DNA from: Adiantum capillus-veneris
Lineage: Eukaryota > Streptophyta > Polypodiopsida > Polypodiales > Pteridaceae
Direction of reading: 5' to 3'
Assembly (NCBI GenBank): GCA_014529385.2
Contig: CM043958.1
Coordinates: 141,958,234 to 142,022,233, forward strand
DNA length: 64,000 bases
Of this stretch, positions 46,881 through 57,885 are shown one piece after another (position 1 is the stretch's first letter; each line of letters starts with the position of its first letter). The notes under the pieces are model-generated. The model was given only the letters and a program-made list of their open reading frames with translations, was not told the origin of the DNA and ran no database searches. Both the position numbers and the translations under genes were made by a program.

Positions 46881-47912
46881 AACATCTTGCAGCTTCTCTC
46901 TAGCTAGAGCATCTGCTTCTTGATTTTCTGCTCGAGGGACATGATGTAATTGTACAACTTGAAATTTTCCTAAAAGTTCCTTGACTTTGCGCAAATGGCT
47001 TAGCAAGCTATGATTTTTACAAGCCCAAGTTCCTTGTATTTGTTTTATTAAAAGCATGGCATCACCAAATACATTTAACCGTTGAATGCCCTATGTCACA
47101 CACCACTCTAACCTAAGAGTTAAGGCTGCATATTCTGCCTCATTGTTAGAGTGAGAATCCAAGAGATTCCCAATGGAGAAAACCTTATTCCCTTGCTCGT
47201 TGAAGATGACAATGCTTGCTGAAGCTTTGTCCACTTTCCTCTTGTAGACTCCATCAAAGAAAAGAGAGTGAGCCTCCTCTACCTTAGGGACTTCCAGCAC
47301 AGGTGTAATATCTTGATCATTTGGCTTTATCTTTAGCTTCTTTTCATAGTGGCGATGAGTGAGAATACCTCCTAGACTGGCCCTTGTGGAGTTCTCCACT
47401 TGCATTGTGTAGTCAAACTCTTGTAGCCTTGTGAGCCATTTGTAAATCCTAGAAGAAACATCCATGTGCTGCATTACATAAGGAAATACTTCTTCCATTG
47501 TTAAGATTATGAATGGTCTAGACAATAAATAAGAGCGAAATTCGGTGGTAGCAAACATTAATGCAAGCACCATGTGCTCCACTGCCGTGTATCCCTTTTC
47601 TGATGGAGTCATCATTCGACTAGAGAAGTAGATAGGACGCATGAACGAAGTTTGAGGATCCTTTTGCATCAATACAGCCCCAAGTGTGTCATTGCCCACA
47701 CTAGGGTTTACATAAAATGGCTTGTCCCACTTTGGAGGTGCTATGGTGGGAAGTGAAGCTAGAATTTGTTTTACCTCATTGAATTGTTGTTCATTTTCTT
47801 CACTCCAAGTGAAGATCTCTTGATGGGTAACTTGTTGTAAAGGGAGAACCACTTGGGAGAGCAAGTGAATGAACCTACTCAAATACCTCACCTTTTGAAG
47901 AAAAGAGACCAA
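46881..47912 (-). pseudogene. Tat-like element RNase H and second, archaeal-type RNase H
   Basis: 47280-47912 carries the RT-linked RNase H: PFYVNPSVGNDTLGAVLMQK, YFSSRMMTPSEKGYTAVEHM, FRSYLLSRPFIILT. This is followed by a separate domain, SLFFDGVYKRKVDKASASIV, SHSNNEAEYAALTLRLEWCV. After a TAG at 47091-47093 it continues with NVFGDAMLLIKQIQGTW and LHHVPRAENQEADALAR. The pattern FDG, NNEAEY, GD and AD is the archaeal-type RNase H that marks the Tat branch. It is thought to help remove RNA primers. Confidence 0.88.
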
Positions 47913-48590
47913 CTACTTTGTTGTGGTGGGAGAGGTCAAAGCCAGCAAGGCTTGAACCTTGCTTGGGTCAGCTTCAATGCCATTGACCGAGATCACATGG
48001 CCAAGAAGAGTAACCTTGCTTTTACCAATGTGGCATTTCTCCACATTGAGTTGGCCCCCCAAAGCTTGTAGCCTAGCTAGACCTTCATAAACTTTCTCCA
48101 AATGAAGAGAGCGAGAGCTATAGATACAAAAGTCATCAATAAAAACACGGATTGATTTTCCAAAGCATGGCTGAAAAACAAATGTTACATATCGCTGAAA
48201 AGTGGATGGAGCATTAGTGAGACCAAAAGGCATAACTCTGTAAGCAAAACATCCCCATGGTGTGATGAAGGTTGTCTTCTTTTGATCTTCTTCAGCGATG
48301 CTAATTTGGAAGTGGCCTGAGTAGTCATCACATACCGTGTAGCGCTCATGTCCTGCTACCTCATTGAGAATTTAGTCTTGAAAAGGAAGAGAAACATGGT
48401 CCCTCTTTGTGGCTGCATTAAGAGGCTTGTAATCAACACGAACCCTTCACTTACCATTCTTCTTTGGTGTGACTACCATTGGAGAAACCCACTTTGAGTC
48501 TTCAATAGGATAGATAAAACCGGCTTCTAGCAATTTCCTCACCTCTTTGAGCAGGGCGTCTTGTTGAATTACTCCTAGCCGCATGAGCTT
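47913..48590 (-). pseudogene. Tat-like element reverse transcriptase
   Basis: The text runs from the region with WVSPMVVTPKKNGK to MPFGLTNAPSTFQRYVTFVF, catalytic FIDDFCIYS (FxDD), and LNVEKCHIGKSKVTLLGHVI, then ADPSKVQALLAL. Stops near 48374 and 48448 break the N-terminal half, so only 47913-48233 is open. It copies element RNA into DNA. Confidence 0.85.
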
Positions 48591-49355
48591 CTACACTACA
48601 GGTTTACTTCCCTCCTTGAGCTTAATGTGATGTTGAACTACTATGATGCCAGTGATTTTATCATATTCATCAATGAACAATGTGGTAAAATTATTTAGCA
48701 TCAAAATATAATCTTCACGCTCCTTCCCACACAACTCACTAGAGAGCATTTGATGTAGCTTACGTGCTTCTACCAGAGGTTGTATACCTGGTGTCTCCCC
48801 TTGGTTTGATGATGAGAAATCAGGTTGCTCCATCTTCTTAGGGTCCTTGAGAATGATCCCCATCACCTCAATGCTACTGTCACTTTCTTCACTCACTGTT
48901 GACTCCTCCTCTGAAGTGGTTGAAGAGTCACCACTAGAAAACTCATTCATAGAGGTTTCTAGATCCATGTCGCATTGCCGACCTTTCTTCATGTCGTAAA
49001 GTATTGGCCTCCCTTTTGCATCCTTCATCTGGATTATGCCGGTGTCCCAGTCCTGCTTAGCTCTCATAGCCATAAGCCAAGGCCTCCCTAGAATGATAGG
49101 ATAGCCCTCCCCTTTGTGTGGCATGACAAAGATGTCCACATCTACCTCGGTGTCGAATGCCTTTATCCTAACTGCATTTATGACACCAACACATTGAAAT
49201 TTTAAATTATTTGCCATTTCGGCTCGGCATGGTTCCGGCCGACTCACCTCTAAACCCAAACGGTGCATCATTTTTTCACTCATGACGCATATTTGTGCGC
49301 CACCATCGATGTAGATATTGGCGATGTGTTTCCCTTTGATGTAAGCATCCATCAC
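48591..49355 (-). CDS. Tat-like element protease region
   Basis: The open frame MMDAYIKGKHIANIYIDGGA is followed by QICVMSEKMMHRLG. The retropepsin active site reads D-G-G in place of D-S/T-G, and the C-terminal flap partner is present as YPIILGRPWLMAMRAKQDWD. A Ser/Glu-rich acidic tract (SSGDSSTTSEEESTVSEESD) precedes the linker to RT. It would mature the Gag-Pol protein. The changed triad may reduce activity; that is inference. Confidence 0.8.
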   Translation of the reverse strand: MMDAYIKGKHIANIYIDGGAQICVMSEKMMHRLGLEVSRPEPCRAEMANNLKFQCVGVINAVRIKAFDTEVDVDIFVMPHKGEGYPIILGRPWLMAMRAKQDWDTGIIQMKDAKGRPILYDMKKGRQCDMDLETSMNEFSSGDSSTTSEEESTVSEESDSSIEVMGIILKDPKKMEQPDFSSSNQGETPGIQPLVEARKLHQMLSSELCGKEREDYILMLNNFTTLFIDEYDKITGIIVVQHHIKLKEGSKPVV

Positions 49356-49436
49356 TGGTACTATGTCATCTAGATTCCTCCCAGAGATAGCCCCAGCTAT
49401 CTTTGGCTTTGGTCATCTCGTGCTAACCATCTTTGT

Positions 49437-50759
49437 CTATTGTCTCCTCACCCTAGGTGCTAGGTGGAGTAATTGGGGCCAGGTGATTTTTGGGCCCTGC
49501 ACAAAAACATCTTGAACCAAATCATATGGTTTAGAACATTCACCCAAAGAGAAATCTACAATGTCAATTTTACGTCGTGACTTGGACGACTTTTTGCTAG
49601 ATTCCCCGTTAGTCTTTATCTTTTCTTCCTTTTGGGAAGATTCACCATGCCTAGCGTGTTTTACCCCTATGGCATCTACTCCTTTAAACTTGGTCTTACC
49701 TTTTGCTACTCCCTTGATATCCTCCTCCACTTTCTCCTTTCCTTTACCTTCAAGACTGATGACTCTTACTGTTTGATTGCCAACTAGTGGTGGGGGTAAG
49801 GGTGGAATGAGAGGTTGTGGTGGTGGTGGTGGTTGTGGTTGAATGGGTGGTTGTAGGATTTTCATGGGTGGTGCTTGTTGTGGTGACCTCGGTGGTGGTG
49901 GTCTTGCTCTCGGTGGTGAAACCTGGTTTTGCCTGGCTGCTCTGTTGAAATTCTGCCTCCTTGGGTGTGGACAGTAGTACATGCCATGACCATCCTCCCC
50001 ACAATTGTAGCACTGGTATTCTTGGTTTTGCCTTCGTTGTCCTCTTCCTTGATCTTGGTTGCGATTGTGTGTATGCCCTTGTTGTATCAAATGGACTGAG
50101 AGATTCTCAAGTTGATTGGTGATTCGATTGAGCAAGTCTTGCTGATCTTCAATTGGTTCTTGTGGTTGAATCCTCTGGGCGGCTGTTGTAGGTGGTGCTA
50201 GAGGTGGTCGGGTCCTAACGGCTTCCTCTTCATCGATATTTCTGGCTTGTAGGCGCAACTTCTTGTCTTTAAGGCGGGCCACTTCAACTACTAGCTCATA
50301 CGTAGCAGGAAACCTTCCCTTCACCTTATCTTTAAGAGTTGGCCATAACCCAGCCACAAACCGATCCTTCTTTAGGAAATCAGGTGCCCCCTCATCCTCT
50401 CTTAGCGATGCAACCCATCGCCCCCATAAATCTACAAACTTTGACTCATATGATGCGTATTCCAGCATACTGCCCTGCTTCAACTCTGTCAACAATTGCC
50501 ATAGCTTCTCTGATGTTGTGCCCTCTCCAAAACGCTTGACAAAGGCTGCTCTTAATAAGTCCCACCGTTCCTTGGTTGCTTGTGCCAAGGCATTGTACCA
50601 TGATCTTTCCTCCACCTTCATTAGAAGTGGGAAGATGCGCAAGCGCGAAGTATCATCATCTCTCGCAGAGATGACACATGCTATTTCCAAGTTGTCTAGA
50701 AAGTCTGCAGCATCCTCACCCACCTTACCAATAAAGGTTGGAAATGCTACACTTGCCAT
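49437..50759 (-). CDS. Tat-like element Gag
   Basis: The 440-codon frame starts MASVAFPTFIGKVGEDAADF. The Gag core includes RLRIFPLLMKVEERSWYNAL, FVKRFGEGTTSEKLWQLL, LTELKQGSMLEYASYESKF and KDRFVAGLWPTLKDKVKGRF. The CCHC knuckle CYNCGEDGHGMYYC is followed by a long Pro/Gln-rich stretch (PPPRSPQQAPP and similar), then basic Lys/Ser text. It forms the particle shell and binds RNA. It is uninterrupted. Confidence 0.9.
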   Translation of the reverse strand: MASVAFPTFIGKVGEDAADFLDNLEIACVISARDDDTSRLRIFPLLMKVEERSWYNALAQATKERWDLLRAAFVKRFGEGTTSEKLWQLLTELKQGSMLEYASYESKFVDLWGRWVASLREDEGAPDFLKKDRFVAGLWPTLKDKVKGRFPATYELVVEVARLKDKKLRLQARNIDEEEAVRTRPPLAPPTTAAQRIQPQEPIEDQQDLLNRITNQLENLSVHLIQQGHTHNRNQDQGRGQRRQNQEYQCYNCGEDGHGMYYCPHPRRQNFNRAARQNQVSPPRARPPPPRSPQQAPPMKILQPPIQPQPPPPPQPLIPPLPPPLVGNQTVRVISLEGKGKEKVEEDIKGVAKGKTKFKGVDAIGVKHARHGESSQKEEKIKTNGESSKKSSKSRRKIDIVDFSLGECSKPYDLVQDVFVQGPKITWPQLLHLAPRVRRQ

Positions 50760-50860
50760 TGTGAGAGTGAGAAAATTAACTCGACTTAGAAATCTTAAAA
50801 AAAAAATAAAAAAAATAAATAGAGATTCAATACATGGGTGCTCGGTAGATGGAAAACATA

Positions 50861-52091
50861 CTATACAAGGATGAAAATAACTACATCAAAAGACACTTCA
50901 TGATTAATCATAGGGAGGATAAAGGGTAGAGAAGAGGTGTTTATCTCTTGCAGTCGTTCTCTACCAAACATGGTTGTAATGATCTGCTGATAAAACATCT
51001 TACGGTCCAAGATTACTTTGATTGATTGAATTCGTTGTGGTGCATAAGTTTGGTTCCTTGCAAAAGGCTGATGCGCTGGGTCCATCACATGATAATTCGG
51101 AAAGGCTCTCTCCTTCGTGGTGGAAGGTTATAGTCGGAGGTGTAGAGCTCTTGGTAGTCGAGGTCAAATTTATAGTACCACAGGACAAGGTTGTCTTCGT
51201 CTTCTAGCTCTAGGACTGCCCCTCTAGCAAGCTCTTGGAAAAGCTTGAACTCTCTCTCTTTGAGCAACTTCACTTTCCTGCAAGATAGAGTGCCATCTAG
51301 TGTATACACAGGTGTGATGAGGTAGGTGGTGAGTCTTACCACTTGTATTAATCCAAGTTGGATGGATACATAGCAAGCTGTAAAGTCGTCATCATAGACT
51401 TGATTCACAAGCAACACCCCTTGAAGGTGGAGGGTCTTGTCTTTCTGCCAAACAAAACCTGTGTCAAAGACCTTGTCGATGACAAGCTCCGCCACTTCAC
51501 TCAGTAGACGACGTAGAATCCATGCTGCTGTTTCTAGTTCCTGGATCATGAGATGAGAGTGAGGTATAGAAAGACTTTGGAGGATTTACCCTTTTGTTTT
51601 GGAGACGGGGTGATTGTCAGCGTTGGAAAACCCTTGAATCTTTTGGTGCAAGGGAGAGGGAGGGACCACGCGTTCGTAGTAGCTTCCTCAAGTTGTGAAG
51701 GCTTGTTGTGGATGTAGGTGGAATAGGTGGAAAAGATGGGGACGTAGATGTAGAGAAGCCTGGTGCTACTTGAAAGCCTACCGTTGTGAGAACGCCTGTG
51801 TGGATGTCGAGGGAGAAAATGATGGCCTTTTCTTCACTTTGGGTTGCACTCATGTCGAAGGTGCGGTTTTTGGCTACAATGTGAGCATGATGCAGCTTGT
51901 GCCTTGCTTTTACGCTTGCGGGGATGATGAGAAATGTAAACAATCTGAGTAGGGAAAGAGGGTCTTACCACTTCTTCTATGCTAACAATACAACACCTTG
52001 GCAAGAGTGTCTTGATGAATTGTGTCAAACTTGCTTGAAGCTCCTCCTCTTCAGTGGTCCAATTAGAGAATTCAAGAAGCCACTCGTCCAT
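50861..52091 (-). pseudogene. Extra frames between primer site and gag (Ogre-like ORF1), with a zinc knuckle
   Basis: The ATG at 52091 opens MDEWLLEFSNWTTEEEELQA, then SLTQFIKTLLPRCC, ending in a basic patch HHPRKRKSKAQAAS and CSHCSQKPHLRHEC, an exact CX2CX4HX4C spacing, before a TGA. Another frame (51617-51943) continues over a Ser/Pro/Thr-rich stretch. 51085-51549 encodes 154 residues (MIQELETAAWILRRLLSEVA, FDTGFVWQKDKTLHLQGVLL, RKVKLLKEREFKLFQELARG). Ogre elements have an extra ORF in this position. I did not recognise a homologue by sequence, and the three pieces may or may not be one protein. Confidence 0.5.
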
Positions 52092-52140
52092 GAAGAGAAG
52101 TAAACATGTCAGCCTTGTAAACTGAAGGTTTCAAGAGCCC

Positions 52141-52158
52141 TCCTCCTTGGGGGCACCA
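52141..52158 (-). other. Candidate primer-binding site of the Tat-like element
   Basis: The reverse complement TGGTGCCCCCAAGGAGGA lies two bases from the 5' LTR. It starts with TGG (complement of CCA), as a primer site must. I could not name the tRNA. Confidence 0.6.
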
Positions 52159-52160
52159 AA

Positions 52161-54083
52161 TGAGAGGCGGAAGTGAAAAATAGACCTGGTGGACTCTACA
52201 CCAAGACTATGCACAATGGCCTCATCATGGGGGATACACAATAGGGGCACCACCTAGCAAGATATGCGGCTAGGACGCATACATATACACAATGAAGCAT
52301 GCCATGGAAAACAATTTCAAGATCCACGCCCAAATGTGGAATGGGGTGGTCGGAGAATAAGGTGAGAGGAGTGGTGAATGAGTGAGAATGGGCTCGCTAC
52401 TCGTGCATGTTAGTAAGGAAGATAATGAGGTAGGGGAAACTTTCAAGTATGCTCACTTATCATACAAGAGGTGGCGAATCCGCACACCTCAAGATGGAAG
52501 TAGCAAGATGATAGGAATATGAGAGGGAGAGAGAGAGTTTGTGTGTATGGTGGTGAATCCGCACACCTTTACATAAGCAGAAAAAAGAGGCAAGGAACAA
52601 GCATATACCATACTCACAATGAGATGTATCCAAAGCGACACAAAGTATGGCACCAAGATGGAGTGTGTTGATTGCTTGCAAAAGATGAATACAATAGGTA
52701 GCGTATGGCAGGAAAATGAGAAGGGGACAAGATCATAGGAGGCATAATGGAGAGATGGGAGTTGATGGCAAGGAATATCATGAGTGTGTCCACCCTTCTT
52801 CTTCTTGAAATTGTGCCTTCAACCCTTAATTACAAGTGGTGTGGAGGTGTGGTGATCATCTTTTGTGCATGGTGATGGTGTTGTGATTATGTGATTAGGG
52901 TTCATGCTACAAGCATGTAGCACAAGAGTGTGTATGGATAGGTGTGTGTGTATGTGTGTTTTAAGTGAGCTCTCATGGCCTCCTTATATAGGGAAGGAGG
53001 GGAGGATTTAGCAATATTTCTATTTGAGGTGAGTGTCCCACTTTGGTGACTAGGAAAATGGGGTGCATGTGACTGTGGCTCCCATCTTGTCTCCTCATTA
53101 TTTAAAATACCAGAGTCAATAGAGAGAGAAGATGAGAGAATGTGGGTAGGATGTAGAGGATAGGAGATATTTACAATAGTCTAGCTTTGGCTAGACATAA
53201 GCTTATTAGGGAGAGAAGAGAGAGGTAAGAAATTTACAAGAGAGATTGTCAAAGGTGGATAGTTGTTGATGAGGATGGATCCTCCAAAAATGGTGATAGA
53301 ATCACTCTAGACTTGTCAAGACCTCATTAAAAGAGCCTTGTCTCTTGTAATCATGCTTGAAGACTTGTAGAACCATAGCCATTCTAGAGGGAAGAAAATT
53401 GGGGATGGCCCGTGTCACCATTACACGAGAAAACTGGGGTCCACTACAAAAATCATATCTCCGTGTTGATAACTCCAAAAATTTTGAAAAAAATTGAGCT
53501 AAAAGTTGAGATCACGAGCTACATCTTTCATGTTAAACGCTCCTTCAGATTCGGGGTTCTTCTCTACTTTAAAAATTCAGCCAAATAATGTATTATTTGT
53601 GGCTGCAAAGGTCTTTTGGTGGTCCCCTTTGAGTGGACTTCTCTCTTGCCTTCAAGTGTAAGCTCCTTCATGTGTATGAAAACATGACCTAGAGTTTTGA
53701 AAAGATTGGCAATCATCTAGATGGAGGTATTATTGAAATTTGAAAGTGGGGTTGAGGTTTGAAAATGAAAACTAGTGAATAAAATATTTGGTAGGGTGGA
53801 ATAATATATATACATGAAAAATAAATTAGAAAATACTAAACTATATAATGTAATTTAGAATATATATATTTAATATTTAAGGTCAAAAGAGATATCAACA
53901 AAGAAAGCTTACTTATTTATGCTACATCGTGATTGATTAGCATAAGTCTTATTTATTTAGTAAAGGCTAAAACTTTTGTGAAAAAGGGAAGAAAAATCAA
54001 AAGTAACTTATATAATAGGAAATATTTTGGTAAAAGGGCAAAGATATATGGGGGGGTTTCCATGCATGGAAAAGCTTGCCTCA
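52161..54083 (-). repeat. LTR of the Tat-like element (5' LTR in element sense)
   Basis: This 1923-bp partner of 43581-45466 starts TGAGAGGCGGAAGTG and ends GCTTGCCTCA. Confidence 0.93.
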
Positions 54084-54460
54084 GTAGGTGATGGATAGAC
54101 AATGCCTTTCAATTTTGGAGTAATCTCCATCTCTAGAGACAACTATGGGCTCCCCATGAACATCTCCATTATTGGCTTCCAAATTGCTTCTCACTTCAAT
54201 CTCCTCTTGATTTTGTAGAAGCATTGGATCAATATCTACATCCATTCCAACCCTTCCTTGAGAGAATTCATTCATTGATCCACATTTATCAAATGCTGGA
54301 AATCTTCCAAGAGAGCTACATTAATCCCCCCTAGAGAGCGCCGAACTCTCTCTCTTGCTGCCTCACGTCGCGTAGCTCGAGAGGCTTGACAGATCCTACT
54401 ACGTCTTGCATGTCTAGGAGACAACACCTTCGGACCAATAGCCGTCTATCCCAAAAAGAA
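54084..54460 (-). pseudogene. Helitron gene, N-terminal part separated by the gypsy insertion
   Basis: Reverse-strand text at about 54320-54420 is RRSRICQASRATRREAARER followed by VRRS, the basic Arg-rich start seen in many plant Helitron proteins. An acidic segment (QNQEEIEVRSNLEANNGDVH, 54081-54275) lies between it and the insertion point. The strand and order agree with the main part at 39297-43576. Confidence 0.6.
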
Positions 54461-54555
54461 CTCTTATAAGTGATCTTAAATGTGGAAAATTGAGGAGAGA
54501 GTGGATATTTTCTCTATTTCCATCCCTCACGTTTCATGTATGGAAACTATGAGAG

Positions 54556-54558
<3 letters not shown>

Positions 54559-54610
<52 letters not shown>

Positions 54611-54700
54611 TGTATTTATACCTATACACCTTAAAAGAGGCGAGATTGTAGAGGGGGGAGGAGCTTGTGCACCAGATTAGCATGACCACTTTGAAAAGTA

Positions 54701-54792
<92 letters not shown>

Positions 54793-54802
54793 AGAGAGAG
54801 AG
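54559..54802. repeat. Two (GA)n microsatellites
   Basis: GA runs at 54559-54610 and 54704-54802, the second with two GAGC interruptions near 54784-54790. Frames through them are repeat artefacts. Confidence 0.93.
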
Positions 54803-55092
54803 TTGGTGCATAAAACAACTATGGAGAGCACTTCATTCAACATGTTATGGCCACAATTTTAGAGAGAGAGAGAGAGGGGGGGGGGGGGAGAGGACCTAAT
54901 AGAAAGAGAGAGACCCACTGCATAACAACTTTGGAGATCACTTCTTTCAACATATTATGGCCACAATTTTAGAGAGAGAGAGAGGGAGAGAGGATCTAAA
55001 AGAAAGAGAGAAGAGCTCGTGCATAACACAACTTTGGAGATCACTTCTTTCAACATGTTATGACCACAATTTTAGAGAGAGAGAGTATAAGA
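54803..55092. repeat. Three GA-linked tandem units of about 110 bp
   Basis: The block GCATAA...CAACT.TGGAGA.CACTTC.TTCAACAT.TTATG.CCACAATTTTAGAGAGA recurs three times, starting near 54807, 54919 and 55020, each ending in a GA tract. The first is followed by a run of 13 G or so at about 54878-54889. Confidence 0.8.
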
Positions 55093-55800
55093 CCTAGGGT
55101 AAGTGAACATAAGATCCCCCTTTCTACCGCCCCTTTTATAGGCCTAGCTCCTAGCTCTTGCCCTAAGCGGATCCCCAGTCCGCACTGGTCCAGACCAGGC
55201 CCTTGTCTAGGTCCCTGACCCCCTAGGTTGGGCCTTGCACCATTGACCCTTGTCCTGACATTACTCCCCCCTTAAGGAAGAGTTTTCGTCCTCGAAAACA
55301 CAAGTAGTAATATCTTCTTAAGAATACTGATGTTTTCTTTATTGACGTCCTATAAGTGAGCCAGTTGTCTGTATGACCGATAATTGGTGCAGTGAGGAGG
55401 TTCAATGAAACCAAGAGCAACATCTTGATTTTCAACATTGTTGTTCGTTTGCAACCACTTGGGTCTAAATGGTAACTCCATTTATAACTCACTTGAGTAC
55501 TGTAAAGGAGTAACCACAACTAAGAGTCACTTGGGTGTAAATGGTAACTCCATTTATAAATCACTTGAGTACTGTAAAGGAGTAACCACAACTAAGATTT
55601 GTCCAAAGGCATAACCAGTTTTCAGATCTTCTGAAGGTAATGGAATAATGCAAGGAAACCTTGGCGTAAATTTCCATGCAGTTGTGAGCCAGATTTCCTA
55701 CTCGCCTGAGTATCTTGAAAAGTTCATAGATAGGGAGTGTCCTCGTGTTAGAATTCTGAATAGTTTGGAACACAAAGAACTACATGTTTATCCCTAATGA
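55093..55800 (-). mobile_element. Decayed chromovirus 3' end (LTR edge and GPF-type tail)
   Basis: 55260 ends an LTR-like segment (CTTGTCCTGACA) and is followed by TTACTCCCCCCTTAAGG. This is the reverse complement of a purine tract plus the GAGGACGAAAACTCTTCCTTAA text usual just before chromovirus 3' LTRs. Farther right, reverse-strand text LFKILRRVGNLAHNC followed by a shifted IHP-like segment (55561-55720) suits the GPF/Y region. The left LTR boundary and the rest of pol were not found. Confidence 0.45.
55456..55599. repeat. 72-bp tandem duplication
   Basis: 55456-55527 and 55528-55599 both run CACTTGGGT.TAAATGGTAACTCCATTTATAA and onward to CCACAACTAAGA, with two or three differences. Confidence 0.9.
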
Positions 55801-57535
55801 AGGTTACTTGACAACATACTTTGTCAGCACACCTGGTAAGTCCTTGATGTATGAAAGTATTGACACAATCTCCAACCCCACCACAACAGGTGTTCAAAGT
55901 CGAAAACCGTACTTAAGAAAATTATAGAATAGGGAGAAAATCATCTATTCAGAAATGGGTTGTGCTAACGTATGCTCTTAGCAGATCCTTTACACAAGAT
56001 TACTCTTTGTAATATGCCTATCCCCTTGGATAACTGATAGTACTGAGGTGTGTTTTCCTCACGGTTTACAGACAGTCGTCCCAGATGACTGGTAAACGGG
56101 GAATCATAGTAGTGTATAACATTGGTGAGGAATCAACAATGTCCAAAATAACCATCGTGGTTAACTTGAAAAAAAATCCAAAACGCCCAAACTGAGCCAT
56201 GACCTCTATTGGTGATTTGTAGACCCAAAAGTAATCTCATAGAGATAGTGCACATAGAGTGCAAAATGCTTCATAAGCAACAACCTAAGGAATATGCATG
56301 CCATTCCAAATCAACCTTTGCTAAACACTAGGGCCCATAACACGTAGTGTGCATGCATTTAGCAAAAACAAACCGGAACCTGTATATCCATAATGATCCT
56401 TGCCAATAATTATGGCAAATGTCATGCGCCTAGCACGCATTAAAAAGGAATGTAAATAGTTCTAAAAAGAAACTAAATACTTTTAGTTTCAATCTTTGGC
56501 AAGCCTTGCTGATTAAACGTCTGAATCACAGTAGAAGATGAAACATTGATCACTTCTAGGTACAGACAATGAAACTTTTCCATTAACAACTTATAGCCTT
56601 GCTGTATGTATAAACAACCATCTGTAATGTTGTTTAGTATTACTTGTACCTGGACAAGTCATTCTAAGTATCCGACAATTTCTGGCCACGAAAGTGCTCT
56701 TGATACGTCGTGCTGAAAATGGTCTAGAAAACAGATTTGACCCAGCACTTAGTTGGACTTTGTCGTGACACATAATTAAAATAATGGTGCTAGTGTCAAT
56801 CCAGAGACTCATAGTCTCCACATGTGGAATATGTCTCATGTAAGGATGTGTAAAAAAGAATATACTTCAAATACAAGAGTACTTGTGTGTGGAGGTAACT
56901 CTAAATACTCTACGACAAGAGTGAGAGGGACCCTCATTATCTTGCTCCACACTGGCTAAACCGAACTCCTTGAGTTCCTAGACCATGTTGTATCCCATGT
57001 GATAACATGTGCCAAATTGAACCCTACAAGAAGGTTCGTAACAGCATAAGACATAAAGATAGATTGGACACTTGGCCCAAAATATTTTGTGCCGACATGC
57101 CCTTGGCATGGCTCTGTAACATTCAAGCGTACTTAGACGTCTTGAAAAACCAAGCAAAGCATACTAAAAATGGAATAACACCAAATCAATAGATGTGTAC
57201 CTGGAGATTTGAACGTAATGTACACTTATCTGTATTCAAATGGAGAGGAGCACATCCCCTACCTGAAAAAACAAACAACATTGCATTGGGAACCCTAGAT
57301 GTTGCCTTTGCAATCCAAGGAACCACCAAAACAAGAAGAGTTTATAACTCCCCTGAGCATCTGGAGGTAATAACGATGCAGATAACGAGTGTTCAGACAG
57401 CTCAAGCGAGCATGGGGAGAAAACATCAAATATCAAGTTTTATGATTTTGCCAATCAGCACCCTAGACGCCAGGAACGCTATAGGAAAAAACGAGCAAAA
57501 AACAAAATGAGAGAGAACCCTATGCCCACGATAAA
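55801..57535. other. Unassigned sequence
   Basis: Only short frames; none was recognised on either strand. A plus-strand frame at 57193-57510 has no visible domain. It probably contains more decayed gypsy sequence, on the evidence of its neighbours. Confidence 0.35.
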
Positions 57536-57885
57536 AATAAAACTCACTATCTAATGCTTGTCAAAGCAGAGGATTGTGTAAAAGACCAAATATCAGGCAG
57601 ATTCTCAAAAGTTCGAAGGGAAAGAACGCAAGAGGAAATAAAACAAGTACGGAAGGCTAAAACAGAAACAAAATAAAAAAAATCTCAACAATCAAGAAAA
57701 GAAAAAGCAAAAGACCTAGAGTGGACCAAATTGGAGCGTAAAAAGAAATACCAAGAACTAAAACGGTCATTACGAGAGGTATGGACGACTGAGGGAGAAA
57801 GTGATGGTAAGGAGGAGTTAGAAAAAGGAAACATGAATGTACCATCCCACTATCGAAAATTCACCATCCACGACAGAAAATCATA

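Larger units (their letters stand above)
43581..54083 (-). mobile_element. Complete Ty3/gypsy element of Tat/Ogre type (10.5 kb), inserted in the Helitron
   Basis: LTRs 43581-45466 and 52161-54083 flank minus-strand leader frames, gag, protease, RT, RNase H, a second (archaeal-type) RNase H, and integrase. The second RNase H is the hallmark of the Tat branch, and an extra frame before gag resembles the Ogre layout. GTAG is present on both sides (43577-43580, 54084-54087), so the target duplication is 4 bp, or 5 bp with one change. Only a few lesions interrupt the coding region. Confidence 0.93.

Noticed and set aside
54534-54899. Open frames of Ser/Leu or Arg/Glu repeats
   Set aside because: Microsatellite artefacts.
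57193-57510. 105-codon plus-strand frame upstream of the gypsy RT, considered as its missing gag or protease
   Set aside because: No Gag core, zinc knuckle or D-S/T-G site; downstream stops separate it from RT.
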